Assembly (NCBI GenBank): GCA_903918555.1
Contig: CAIXEV010000270.1
Coordinates: 1-23,279 of the forward strand
Reading direction: 5' to 3'
Source of the DNA: an uncultured bacterium
GTDB taxonomy: Bacteria; Planctomycetota; Phycisphaerae; Phycisphaerales; SM1A02
Length of the DNA stretch: 23,279 bases
Each line of letters opens with the position of its first letter. Within the stretch, counting starts at the first letter, position 1. The translations under genes were made by a program, and so were the position numbers. Below, piece by piece: positions 1 through 6,782 of this stretch. Below the pieces are notes generated by a model that made no database searches, had not been told where the DNA came from, and saw only the letters and a program-made list of their open reading frames with translations.

Positions 1-172
1 CCGCGTCGCGGCGCGCATCGCGCTCGGCCGGCGGCGTCTGCGCGCCACCCGATGCGGCCTGCGCCTGCTGTTCGGCGGCCTGCTTCCCTTCATTCTTGGA
101 AGACTGACCCGCGGCCGCCGAGCCAAGACCGGCTGCGATCGCGACGCTGAGAACGAGAAGGTTGTTGCGCAT
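1..172 (-). CDS. Exported protein, N-terminal part only
   Basis: The ATG at 170-172 is preceded by a GGAAAGG ribosome-binding site 2 bases upstream. The 57 visible codons begin MRNNLLVLSVAIAAGLGSAA, which reads as a signal peptide (short basic n-region, hydrophobic core, likely cleavage after AAAG). A low-complexity Gln/Ala/Lys-rich stretch follows (residues 23-45), then a charged Arg/Asp segment that runs off the left edge. No family can be named from this fragment. It lies 86 bases downstream of the putative sigma-regulator gene on the same strand, so it may belong to the same transcription unit. Export is the only functional statement supported; the reading frame itself is well supported by its RBS and leader. 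Confidence 0.6.
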   Translation of the reverse strand, partial: MRNNLLVLSVAIAAGLGSAAAGQSSKNEGKQAAEQQAQAASGGAQTPPAERDARRDA

Positions 173-258
173 GGCCTTTCCAGTCGGGTCCACGGAGCGT
201 CGTCCGAGGAGCATCGTCAGTGGGTTGCAAGGGAGCGTGACGCGCCCGGTCGCGCGCA

Positions 259-975
259 TCAGCGCTGCGCCGAGGTGCGCTGCACGACCGACGCGAGTTC
301 CTGCGAGAGATCGTCGTAGGTCAGGTCGGAGCCGTCAAGAAGCGCGCCCGTCGAGAAGAGCGGCTCGAGTTCGTCGTTGAACGCGCCGTTGGGCGGCGCG
401 AAGCCAGCGAGGGCGCCGGCGCTGCGGTCGGCGAGGGCGACGATCACGGCGCCGGCGGGACGCGAGACGGTGACTGCGGAAATCGAGCCCTCCAGCGCAG
501 TGTCAAAGTGCTCGACCGCGACCATCGCGTTCGCGTCGGACGCGCCGCGCGACGCGGGACCCCGCGGTGCTTCCGGCGTGACGACGGGCGCCGTCTCCGG
601 CCCCGTCGCGAGCTCGCCGCCCTTCGGCACGGATCCACCGCGCGACGAGATCGCGATCGCGATCACCGCACCGAGGCCCGCCACCGCGGCGATGGCAGCC
701 GCGAGCCGCAGGAATGGCCGCGACGCCGAGCCCGCAGGCGTGATTCGGCCCACGACCGGCGAGACCGGGTCGAGCCCGAGCGGGCGCTGCAGGTCGCTCG
801 CCGCGAAGATCCGCGCGAGCGCGTCGTCGCCGAGCCGGTTGCGCTCATGCGCGCCGCGCTCGTCGAGGAGCCGAGCCACGCCGCGGAGTTCACGCGGGGT
901 CGCGGGGTCGTTCGCATGCCCGTTCCCACGCTCTGGGTCCGGTCCTGCGGGGTTGTTCGGTCGTCGGTCGTTCAT
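259..975 (-). CDS. Single-pass membrane protein, putative regulator of the adjacent ECF sigma factor
   Basis: The product is 238 residues from the ATG at 973-975, which has a GGAG about 8 bases upstream; a longer upstream reading adds an unlikely basic stretch. Residues 1-60 form a charged cytoplasmic-type domain, 87-109 one transmembrane helix (LAAAIAAVAGLGAVIAIAI), 112-145 a Pro/Gly/Ala-rich linker and 146-238 an acidic extracytoplasmic domain. This topology and the position 136 bases after an ECF sigma gene on the same strand suggest an anti-sigma factor or membrane sensor. I see no HxxxCxxC zinc anti-sigma motif, so the assignment rests on context and topology rather than homology. It could instead be an unrelated envelope protein. 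Confidence 0.6.
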   Translation of the reverse strand: MNDRRPNNPAGPDPERGNGHANDPATPRELRGVARLLDERGAHERNRLGDDALARIFAASDLQRPLGLDPVSPVVGRITPAGSASRPFLRLAAAIAAVAGLGAVIAIAISSRGGSVPKGGELATGPETAPVVTPEAPRGPASRGASDANAMVAVEHFDTALEGSISAVTVSRPAGAVIVALADRSAGALAGFAPPNGAFNDELEPLFSTGALLDGSDLTYDDLSQELASVVQRTSAQR

Positions 976-1000
976 GTGAGTTGCTCCGGCTCCGTGTGCC

Positions 1001-1024
1001 GAGGCGTCGATTGAAGAACGCCTC
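1001..1024. other. Inverted repeat between the sigma factor and its putative regulator
   Basis: GAGGCGT (1001-1007) and ACGCCTC (1018-1024) form a perfect 7-bp stem with a 10-base loop. In the sense direction (minus) no T-run follows, so a simple intrinsic terminator is unlikely. It could moderate readthrough from the sigma gene into the regulator gene or be a binding site. This is low-confidence structural evidence only. Confidence 0.3.
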
Positions 1025-1111
1025 TTTCGCTGAGCGATTGCGAGGCGCGCCACGAATCGGCCCCGACGGGCTTCGGGCACACCCGAGAATCGCGTGGTCC
1101 TGCGCGAGGCA

Positions 1112-1723
1112 TCAGCGCTCGCCCTCTTCCTGATCGATGTCGAGTCCTGCGACGCCCATCTCCTCGAGAAGCACCCGGAGCTTGCGCAGCGCGCGGTGGT
1201 GCCGCGCCAGCAAGGTGCCGAGCGGCTCTTCGAAATAGTCTGATAACGCGCGGAAGCTCATCCCGCCCGTGTGCCTGAGCTCGATGATCTCGCGATCTCC
1301 CTCCGAGAGGCGGTCCATCGCGGCCCGCAGCTTCGCGTGAATCTCGAGTTCGGCCGCCGTGGTCCGGTGCCCCGCGCGGGCGGGCACTTCCCGCATGGGA
1401 GCGTCGTCGGTCGGCCGCGCCTGGCGCGCCCGGCGCCGCATCTCGTCGCGCAGGCGGTTGACCGCGATGCGGAACAGCCACGGCTCGAACCGCCCCGACT
1501 CGACATAGTCGACGAGCTTCACCGCCACCGTGCAGAACGCCGACTGCGTGATCTCCTCGGCGAGGCCGTCATCGCGGCACTGGGAGACGAGAAGGCCGTG
1601 CACGCGCGGCGCGTAGGTCGACACGATCGCGCGCCACGCCTCGGCGTCGCCGCGCGCGGCCTTCGCAAGCAGCGCCTCCGAGACGCGGTCGCGCGCGGAG
1701 TCGTGTGAACCGGGCTCGGTCAT
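1112..1723 (-). CDS. ECF-type RNA polymerase sigma factor
   Basis: The product is 203 residues from the ATG at 1721-1723. Residues 20-100 match sigma-70 region 2 (VSTYAPRVHGLL, then FEPWLFRIAVNRLRDEMRRR, the -10 recognition/core-binding helix). Residues 130-188 match region 4 (LSEGDREIIELRHTGGMSFR, then a helix-turn-helix ending in LLARHHRALRKLRVLLEE). No region 1 or 3 is present, as expected for the ECF class, which directs core polymerase to a small regulon and is usually held by a membrane anti-sigma factor. The downstream membrane protein is the natural candidate. There is no Shine-Dalgarno before the start, but TACGCT lies 8 bases upstream. A GTG 21 bases further upstream is also in frame. 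The gene lies 45 bases after dnaB. Confidence 0.85.
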   Translation of the reverse strand: MTEPGSHDSARDRVSEALLAKAARGDAEAWRAIVSTYAPRVHGLLVSQCRDDGLAEEITQSAFCTVAVKLVDYVESGRFEPWLFRIAVNRLRDEMRRRARQARPTDDAPMREVPARAGHRTTAAELEIHAKLRAAMDRLSEGDREIIELRHTGGMSFRALSDYFEEPLGTLLARHHRALRKLRVLLEEMGVAGLDIDQEEGER

Positions 1724-1768
1724 CAATCCGCAGCGTAACGCCACCGCCGCGAGGCCATTGCCTGAGCG

Positions 1769-3355
1769 TCAGACGGGGAAGTCGTCCGCCGGCTCGGCGG
1801 CCGCGCGCGGACGCGTCGGCGCGATCGCGCGGCGCGGCCCGTCGTCGCGGCCCGACCGGACCTCGGGCGCGTTGCCGTAGGCGAGGTTCTTGAACCGCGT
1901 GGTGTTCCCGTCCCAGACGAGGTTGACCGTTCCCGTCGGGCCGTTGCGCTGCTTGGCGAGGATGACCTCGGCGGTGCCCACCCTGTCGGGGTTCTCGTCG
2001 GCCCAGTTCGGATCGCTCTTGTGATAGTACTCCTCGCGGTGAAGCATCATCACCACGTCGGCGTCCTGCTCGATCGAGCCTGACTCGCGCAGGTCGCTCA
2101 TGCGGGGCCGATGGCCTTCGCGCTGCTCGGCGGCGCGGTTCAGCTGCGAGAGGCAGAGGACCGGCACATCGAGCTCGCGCGCCATCGCCTTGATGCCGCG
2201 CGAGATCTGGCTCACCGCGAGCTGGCGGCTCTCGACGCGCGTGCCCGAGCTCATCAGCTGCAGGTAGTCTATCGCGATGAAGCCGATGCCGTGGCGCTCC
2301 TTCAGGCGGCGCGCCTTCGAGCGCATCGCCAGGAGCGACAGGCCCGGCGTGTCGTCGATGAAGATCGGCAGCTTCGAGATCTCGCCGCACGCCGTGAGCA
2401 GCCGCGAGTAGTCGTCGCTGCCGAGCATGTGCTTGCGCATCTTCTGGCTGTCGATGCGGCCGAGCGCGCACAGCATGCGCTGGATCAGCTGCTGCTTGCC
2501 CATCTCGAGGCTGAACATCACGCTCGGCACGCCGTGCTGCGCCACCTGCTCGAGCAGGTTCAGCGCGAGCGCGGTCTTGCCCATCGACGGGCGCGCCGCG
2601 AGGATCAGCATCTCGCCCCGCTGGAAGCCGTTCGACATCTCGTCGAGCTCGTGGAAGCCCGTGCGGACGCCCATGAAGCCCTTGCCCTCGCTCTCCTCGA
2701 TCATCCGCATCGTCTCGTTGACGAGCTCGTTCGCGGTCGCGACCGTGCCGCCTTCGCGCTTCTGCGCGATGCGGAAGATCTTCTGCTCGGCGCTCTCGAG
2801 CACGCTCTGCGCGGGCACGCGCGACGCGTGCGCCTCCTCGAGGATCTCGCCCGCCGCGCCGATCAGCTCGCGGATCGTGGCCTTCTCGCGCACCACGCGC
2901 GCCCAGTGCACGGCGTTCGCGGCGCTCGGCACGCCTTCGGCGAGCTGCACGATGTAGTCGAGTCCGCCCACCGCCTCGACGAGTCCGCGGTCGACGAGCA
3001 GCTGGTTGAGAAGCACGATGTCGACCGTCGCGTGGCGGTCGTAGAGCTCGATGATCGCGTCGTAGATGCGGCCGTTGCGCGGCGAGGAGAAGTCGTCTCC
3101 GCTGCGCACCACCGTCACCACATCGCCGACCACCTTCGGATCCCAGATGATCGCGCCGAGGAGGCCCATCTCGGCCTCGATCGCCACGGGCGGCTCCGCG
3201 CCGAACAGCGCGGCGATGTCGCGGCGCTGCGACTCGTTCGGGCCCGACGCGCGCTCGCGCTTGAACCCGCGCCGCCGCCCGCCGCCCTCGCCGTCGCCAG
3301 ACATGCCCGCCGACGCGGACTGCTGCATCGAATGCTGCATGGAATCTTCGTTCAC
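1769..3355 (-). CDS. dnaB: Replicative DNA helicase DnaB
   Basis: DnaB is the hexameric ATP-driven helicase that unwinds the replication fork and contacts primase. Numbered from a GTG at 3371-3373, the N-terminal domain covers about 60-160 (PPVAIEAEMGLLGAIIWDPK), followed by a linker. The RecA-like ATPase domain holds Walker A ARPSMGKTAL (260-269), catalytic Glu in SLEMG (about 290), Walker B FIAIDYLQL (365-373) and the SGSIEQDADVVMML segment (431-444). The extreme N-terminus is a poorly conserved Gln/Ser/Gly tail. The start is uncertain: GTG 3373, GTG 3355 and ATG 3340 are in frame and none has a good Shine-Dalgarno. I chose 3355 because a TACGCT box ends 7 bases upstream. The HU-like gene lies upstream on the same strand. 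Confidence 0.93.
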   Translation of the reverse strand: MNEDSMQHSMQQSASAGMSGDGEGGGRRRGFKRERASGPNESQRRDIAALFGAEPPVAIEAEMGLLGAIIWDPKVVGDVVTVVRSGDDFSSPRNGRIYDAIIELYDRHATVDIVLLNQLLVDRGLVEAVGGLDYIVQLAEGVPSAANAVHWARVVREKATIRELIGAAGEILEEAHASRVPAQSVLESAEQKIFRIAQKREGGTVATANELVNETMRMIEESEGKGFMGVRTGFHELDEMSNGFQRGEMLILAARPSMGKTALALNLLEQVAQHGVPSVMFSLEMGKQQLIQRMLCALGRIDSQKMRKHMLGSDDYSRLLTACGEISKLPIFIDDTPGLSLLAMRSKARRLKERHGIGFIAIDYLQLMSSGTRVESRQLAVSQISRGIKAMARELDVPVLCLSQLNRAAEQREGHRPRMSDLRESGSIEQDADVVMMLHREEYYHKSDPNWADENPDRVGTAEVILAKQRNGPTGTVNLVWDGNTTRFKNLAYGNAPEVRSGRDDGPRRAIAPTRPRAAAEPADDFPV

Positions 3356-3362
3356 GGGGCGG

Positions 3363-3368
3363 AGCGTA
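3363..3368 (-). promoter_or_regulatory. Possible -10 box for a leaderless dnaB transcript
   Basis: On the minus strand TACGCT is followed by seven bases (CCGCCCC) and a GTG in the dnaB frame. The TAnnnT-N7-start geometry would place the transcription start at the start codon. I found no convincing -35. The arrangement closely resembles TACGAT-CCGCCC-ATG at 13195-13209. Confidence 0.35.
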
Positions 3369-3397
3369 TCCACTCGGCCGACCGCGTGGAGAAATGC

Positions 3398-3427
3398 GAC
3401 GCCCTCCGCCGGGAGGCGTCAGTTTTT
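3398..3427 (+). terminator. Intrinsic-terminator-like hairpin between HU and dnaB
   Basis: GACGCC..TCC (3398-3407) pairs with GGAGGCGTC (3412-3420), about 9 bp with one bulged C at 3404 and a GCCG loop, followed on the plus strand by AG and five T (3423-3427). The T-run is on the plus strand, opposite to both flanking genes, so the classical terminator would stop antisense transcription arriving from the dnaB side. Read on the minus strand the same hairpin is followed by GCATTTCT and could weakly attenuate HU transcripts. Confidence 0.5.
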
Positions 3428-3458
3428 CCACCGCTCGACCGACGGGAACGACCGCGGA

Positions 3459-3782
3459 TCAGTCTTCGGCGAGCGCGCCCTCGCGGGCGACGACGCCGTT
3501 GGTCTCGAGCGACTGCTGCATGAGACGGCCGACCTTGAAGCGCACGCTCTTGCGCGGCGGGACCGTCACGCGCTCGAGGGTCTTGGGATTCTGCGCGACG
3601 CGACCCGCGCGCTCGCGGATCTCGAAGACACCGAAGTCACGGAACTCGAGACGGTTGCCCTTCGAGAGTTCATCGATCACATGCTCGAGGAAACTCTGCA
3701 CCGCGCGGCGCACATCTGCGCGCGGCAGGTTGGTTTCCTGTGCAACGCGCTCGATCAAATCCTTCTTCGTGGTGGTTGCCAT
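3459..3782 (-). CDS. HU/IHF-family nucleoid DNA-binding protein
   Basis: The product is 107 residues from the ATG at 3780-3782, preceded by GAGGACAGAG as ribosome-binding site. The N-terminal helices begin ATTTKKDLIERVAQETNLPR, typical of HU/IHF alpha-1/alpha-2. The central FRDFGVFEIRERAGR (47-61) is the HU signature (GFGxFxxRxRxAR), followed by QNPKT (64-68) on the DNA-intercalating beta arm and the C-terminal VRFKVGRLMQQSL (80-92). HU proteins bend and compact DNA as dimers and contribute to replication and transcription control. HU is usually about 90 residues; the extra 14 or so (Glu/Ala-rich) are a short acidic tail. Subtype (HU versus IHF) cannot be decided here. The gene has its own likely promoter and precedes dnaB. 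Confidence 0.92.
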   Translation of the reverse strand: MATTTKKDLIERVAQETNLPRADVRRAVQSFLEHVIDELSKGNRLEFRDFGVFEIRERAGRVAQNPKTLERVTVPPRKSVRFKVGRLMQQSLETNGVVAREGALAED

Positions 3783-3839
3783 CTCTGTCCTCACGCGGTC
3801 CGAGACCGGAATAGTTTGCTTGGTGAGACCGATCCACCG

Positions 3840-3869
3840 AGTATGCGACCTCGGGGCGCCCGAAGTCAA
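3840..3869 (-). promoter_or_regulatory. Sigma-70-like promoter for the HU-like gene
   Basis: Read on the minus strand there is TTGACT (3869-3864), an 18-base spacer and CATACT (3845-3840), matching the consensus at 5/6 and 4/6. Transcription would start near 3833, giving a leader of about 50 bases with the GAGGA ribosome-binding site. The spacer contains an inverted repeat TCGGG-GCG-CCCGA (3851-3863), a possible operator position. Confidence 0.5.
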
Positions 3870-4008
3870 GCGTCTGCATGAGTTTGCGTCAGGAGAGTTG
3901 GAATCAACGCTCTCGGACTCTCCGCACGCCCTCGCAGGCGCTCCGGATCGCCCACTCGGCGCAATCCGCACAGATCCTCCTTGCGATTCGCAGGCCGCGT
4001 GACACCCT

Positions 4009-4028
4009 TCCAGAGAGGCAACTCTGGA
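4009..4028. other. Hairpin just upstream of the small lipoprotein gene
   Basis: TCCAGAG (4009-4015) and CTCTGGA (4022-4028) form a perfect 7-bp stem with a 6-base loop. It ends about 10 bases before the GGAG ribosome-binding site of the gene starting at 4049. No T-run follows. It could be a 5' leader structure or an operator; nothing distinguishes these. Confidence 0.35.
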
Positions 4029-4048
4029 GATCTGATGTGGAGAAACTG

Positions 4049-4354
4049 ATGATTGTGACCCGAGTTCTCGGGCTAGCCGCCTTCGCGTTGCTCGCGGGAT
4101 GCGGTGGCTCGCCGCGGATGGAGTTCGTTGACCGAGCTCCGCTGCGGCCGTCCCTCGTCATGGGCGCGGCGAGCGCGGACTCGAACATGTTCGCAAGCCG
4201 CTCCGATGGCCGGCTCGGCGCGGCGGCGGAGAGCTACCGACGCGTCTCGGAGGATGCGACGGTGTTCGTCTACGACCGCCAGCAGTCGACCAACGGCCGC
4301 CCCAACAACCTCTACTGGTCGGTCACGCGGACGAACGAGCGCCTCGAGCGCTGA
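4049..4354 (+). CDS. Small putative lipoprotein
   Basis: The product is 101 residues. The ATG at 4049 has GGAG six bases upstream (4039-4042); a GTG at 4037 is a less likely alternative. The N-terminus MIVTRVLGLAAFALLAGC is a lipoprotein signal peptide with lipobox L-A-G-C, so Cys18 would be lipidated and the protein membrane-anchored. The mature part is polar, with a C-terminal segment VFVYDRQQSTNGRPNNLYW rich in aromatic and Asn residues. I do not recognise the family. Its last 32 bases overlap the 3' end of the convergent lpxK gene, an unusual arrangement that makes the two transcripts complementary at their ends. Confidence 0.7.
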   Translation: MIVTRVLGLAAFALLAGCGGSPRMEFVDRAPLRPSLVMGAASADSNMFASRSDGRLGAAAESYRRVSEDATVFVYDRQQSTNGRPNNLYWSVTRTNERLER

Positions 4355-5378
4355 CGCACGCGGCGAGCGCAGCGCGCACGCGCTCCTCGCCTTCGACGAA
4401 CGCGACCTCGAGCTCGGGAACGACGACCGCCGCTGCGGGCGCGCGATCGAGCTTCACGAAGTCCTTCCGCGAGGTCACCACGCACTCCGCGCCCGCGCGC
4501 TGCGCGGCGGCGTCGAGCTCCGAGGCGGCGAACGCGCGGTGGTCGGGCTTCTCGAGCCGCGCCACGATGCGCGCGCCCGCGCGCTCGACCATCGCGTGAA
4601 AGTGGGCGGGATTCCCGAGCGCGCACGCGCTCGCCACGCGCTTCCCGGCGAGAAACGCGACCGGCTCCGTTCGCGTCGCGCCTGCGACGGAGACCGCGAG
4701 CGAGCGCCAGCGATGGACGCACGCCGCGTCGTGCGCCCGGCCACGCGCGCGCGCGACGAGTCCGGCGGCGCGCGCGCGATCCGCGGCGTCGTCGGCCTTG
4801 GTCAGCACCACGAGCGACGCACGCGCGATGTTGCGCGCAGGCTCGCGCAGCCATCCGTTGGGAAGCAGGTCGCCGTCGAGCGCGGGGCGCGTCGCGTCGA
4901 CGAGCACGATGTCGAGGTCGCGCGCGAGCTGGCGGTGCTGGAATCCGTCGTCGAGCACGACGACGCAGCGCGCGAGTTCCTCCGGCGCGATCCGCGACAG
5001 CTCCGCGTGCAGGGCGCGCGTTCGATCAGGATCCACCACGCGCCGCGCTTCCGGCGCCGTCGTCGCGTACTCGAGCGCCTCGTCGGAGTCGCCGGGATGG
5101 TCGGCGCCGTAGCCGCGCATCGCGATCACGGGCCGGACACCGTCGCGAGCGAGCTCTGCGCACACCCACGCGACGAACGGGCTCTTGCCCGTCCCGCCCG
5201 CCGTGAGATTGCCGATCGACATCACCGGGACACGCGCGCCCGCCACCTCGAGCCGCCGCACGCCGGCGCCGCGGTCGAGGCGCGCGTTGCGCCACGCGAC
5301 GCCCGCGCCGTAGCAGCGCGCCATGAGAAAGGTCGCGGGCGCGAGCCAGCGCGGAAGCGGCCCGCGCGCGTCAGCCAT
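4323..5378 (-). CDS. lpxK: Tetraacyldisaccharide 4'-kinase
   Basis: LpxK phosphorylates the 4' position of the tetraacyl disaccharide to give lipid IVA at the inner membrane, a late step of lipid A synthesis. The product is 351 residues, close to the usual 320-350. It shows the P-loop IGNLTAGGTGKSPFV (55-69), the RGYG motif (88-91), the family motif LDDGFQHRQLARDLD (142-156) and LLPNGWLREP (171-180, usually LLPxGxLREP). An N-terminal hydrophobic region (WLAPATFLMARCYGAG) fits its membrane association. The ATG at 5376-5378 has GGGAG upstream and lies inside the end of the preceding gene (8-base overlap), so translation is probably coupled. Its presence argues for an LPS-type outer membrane. 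The 3' end overlaps the convergent lipoprotein gene. Confidence 0.93.
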   Translation of the reverse strand: MADARGPLPRWLAPATFLMARCYGAGVAWRNARLDRGAGVRRLEVAGARVPVMSIGNLTAGGTGKSPFVAWVCAELARDGVRPVIAMRGYGADHPGDSDEALEYATTAPEARRVVDPDRTRALHAELSRIAPEELARCVVVLDDGFQHRQLARDLDIVLVDATRPALDGDLLPNGWLREPARNIARASLVVLTKADDAADRARAAGLVARARGRAHDAACVHRWRSLAVSVAGATRTEPVAFLAGKRVASACALGNPAHFHAMVERAGARIVARLEKPDHRAFAASELDAAAQRAGAECVVTSRKDFVKLDRAPAAAVVVPELEVAFVEGEERVRAALAACVSARGARSSA

Positions 5379-5805
5379 TCCCAGGCTCCCCGTGCTCGCC
5401 GGAACGCTTTCCACCGAGCGTCTCGCGCCGCAGCGAGCGGAACTCGCGCACGCCGCCGTGCGTGACGAGCAACACATCGATCACCGCGAGCAAGAGGCAC
5501 GCGACGAGGACGAAGAGCACGCTCGACCACGCGACCGCGAACGCGACCCGGTCCTCGTGCGGATGGGCGAAGGTCAGCGCGCGCACGAGCGGCGCGAGTC
5601 CGGCGAGCGCGAGCACCACCGACGCGCGTCGCAGCCATCGCCGGCCGCGCGGAACATCGCCGCGACCGAGGCGGACGAAGTACCAGACGAGGACCGCGGC
5701 CAGCGCGACGGCCACCGGCACGGAGATCCACCACGGCACCATGAACCACGGGCCGAGTTCGCGACCGGCAAGCGCCGGGTCGATGCTCGCGGGCTCGTCG
5801 GCCAT
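5371..5805 (-). CDS. Three-helix membrane protein of unknown function
   Basis: The product is 144 residues from the ATG at 5803-5805, with GGAGG about 12 bases upstream. Three predicted membrane helices lie at about 24-46 (PWWISVPVAVALAAVLVWYF), 59-79 and 88-114, followed by a polar basic C-terminus (VREFRSLRRETLGGKR) ending in a Gly-rich tail. The stop codon of maf overlaps its start by one base (TGATG) and its own end overlaps lpxK by eight bases, so it is the middle gene of a translationally coupled operon. I recognise no family. Association with lpxK makes an envelope role plausible, but that is inference from context. Confidence 0.75.
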   Translation of the reverse strand: MADEPASIDPALAGRELGPWFMVPWWISVPVAVALAAVLVWYFVRLGRGDVPRGRRWLRRASVVLALAGLAPLVRALTFAHPHEDRVAFAVAWSSVLFVLVACLLLAVIDVLLVTHGGVREFRSLRRETLGGKRSGEHGEPGNG

Positions 5806-6473
5806 CACGCGGCGCCTCCGAGCGACTCGCGCAGGATCGGCGCGATCTGCGCGACGGGGAGCCCCACCACCGCATCCGGGTCGCCCTCGCAACGCACGGG
5901 CCAGCCGCGCGCCACCACCTCGGTCAGGTTGTAGCCGCCGGCCTTGCCCTTCCATCGCCCCTCGGACAGGAAGCGCTCGAAGTCGTCCGTCGGCAGCACG
6001 CCGAGATCGACCTCCGCGCGCGCGAGCCCGAGCCGCACGCCGTCCTGAGGCGAGAGCAGGCACCAGCCCGTCAGCACGCCGTGCCGCCGCGCCGCGAGCG
6101 AACCGATCATCTCGCGCGCATGGCGCTCGTCGACCGGCTTCCCGAGGATGTCGCCGTCGCGCTCGCAGACCGTGTCGGCCGCGAGGATCCACGCAGGCTC
6201 CGCGCCGCGGCGCCGACGCTGCGACGCGACGCGCCGGGCCTTGAAGTACGCAAGCGATGTCGCGGTCACGGCGGCCCCGACATCGCCGAGCACGAGCGAG
6301 CTGTCGTCGATGTCGGCCGCCTCCACCTCGGGCGCGAAGCCCGCGGCGTGCAGGAGCTCGAGCCGCCGCGGCGAGCCGCTCGCAAGAACGAGCATCGAGG
6401 CGCGCCCCGCGGCCAAGCCGCTGGAGGCGACGGAGACCTGCCCCGGTCGGTGATGTGGCGAACCCTCCGCCAT
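5805..6473 (-). CDS. maf: Maf-like nucleoside triphosphate pyrophosphatase
   Basis: Maf enzymes hydrolyse non-canonical or excess nucleotides (dTTP, UTP or modified bases) to monophosphates, a house-cleaning and division-linked role. Motifs in order, numbered from the ATG at 6471-6473: LVLASGSPRRLELL (28-41), ILAADTV (96-102) with the catalytic Asp, LGKPVDERHAREM (110-122), GKAGGYNLTEVV (176-187) and AVVGLPV (201-207). GGYNLTE replaces the more usual GAYGIQG, so substrate preference is open. The length of 222 residues includes about 26 non-conserved N-terminal residues; an internal ATG at 6395 would give 196 residues, nearer the family norm. I kept the longer start because TATCCT lies 7 bases upstream of it. 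First gene of the maf-TM-lpxK operon. Confidence 0.9.
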   Translation of the reverse strand: MAEGSPHHRPGQVSVASSGLAAGRASMLVLASGSPRRLELLHAAGFAPEVEAADIDDSSLVLGDVGAAVTATSLAYFKARRVASQRRRRGAEPAWILAADTVCERDGDILGKPVDERHAREMIGSLAARRHGVLTGWCLLSPQDGVRLGLARAEVDLGVLPTDDFERFLSEGRWKGKAGGYNLTEVVARGWPVRCEGDPDAVVGLPVAQIAPILRESLGGAA

Positions 6474-6782
6474 GCGGCGCAGGATACGGCCTCGCGTCAG
6501 GAGAGCGCGCCGACCCGAGATATTGGTCGGAACCGCGTGAACCGGGCGGCGTATCTCAGTTTGGGTTGAAATCGGTTTGACAAGTCCAAGCGGTTGGGTG
6601 AACCTGTGGGACGCTCGATCCGATATCCCAACAGCGCGATCGCGCGGACTTCCTGCGAAGTGCGGCGTGCTGCGTAGGAACCTTCGGGAGGGGCTGCGAG
6701 GCCTGCGGCGAACGCAGGCCCGCGCATGCGGCAGAGGACGCGACCGGCGACCACGACAGGCGACCGCGACAGAGGATCACAA
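6474..6782. other. Divergent intergenic region between maf and a Ser/Thr kinase gene
   Basis: No gene is seen. The region holds an inverted repeat CCGACC-N9-GGTCGG (6510-6530), a perfect TTGACA (6577-6582, plus) without a good -10 box, a 12-bp palindrome GCGCGATCGCGC (6634-6645), an 8-bp hairpin (6700-6720) and a 13-bp tandem duplication (6746-6771, one mismatch) abutting the kinase ribosome-binding site. TATCCT at 6486-6481 (minus) may be the -10 box of maf. The density of symmetric elements fits a regulatory region for two divergent genes. Confidence 0.5.
6700..6720 (+). other. Strong hairpin in the kinase leader
   Basis: GGCCTGCG (6700-6707) pairs perfectly with CGCAGGCC (6713-6720) around the loop GCGAA, an 8-bp stem with 7 G-C pairs. 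It lies 62 bases before the GTG start of the kinase and would be in the 5' leader if transcription begins upstream. No T-run follows. A structural or attenuation role is conjecture. Confidence 0.45.

Noticed and set aside
2111..3523. Long open frame on the plus strand opposite dnaB (470 codons)
   Set aside because: It is the mirror of the dnaB codon structure in GC-rich DNA; its translation is Arg/Ala/Leu/His-rich without domains, and dnaB on the other strand is certain.
6577..6582. Perfect TTGACA taken as a -35 box for the kinase gene
   Set aside because: The hexamers at 16-18 base spacing (TGAACC, GAACCT, AACCTG) do not resemble a -10 box.
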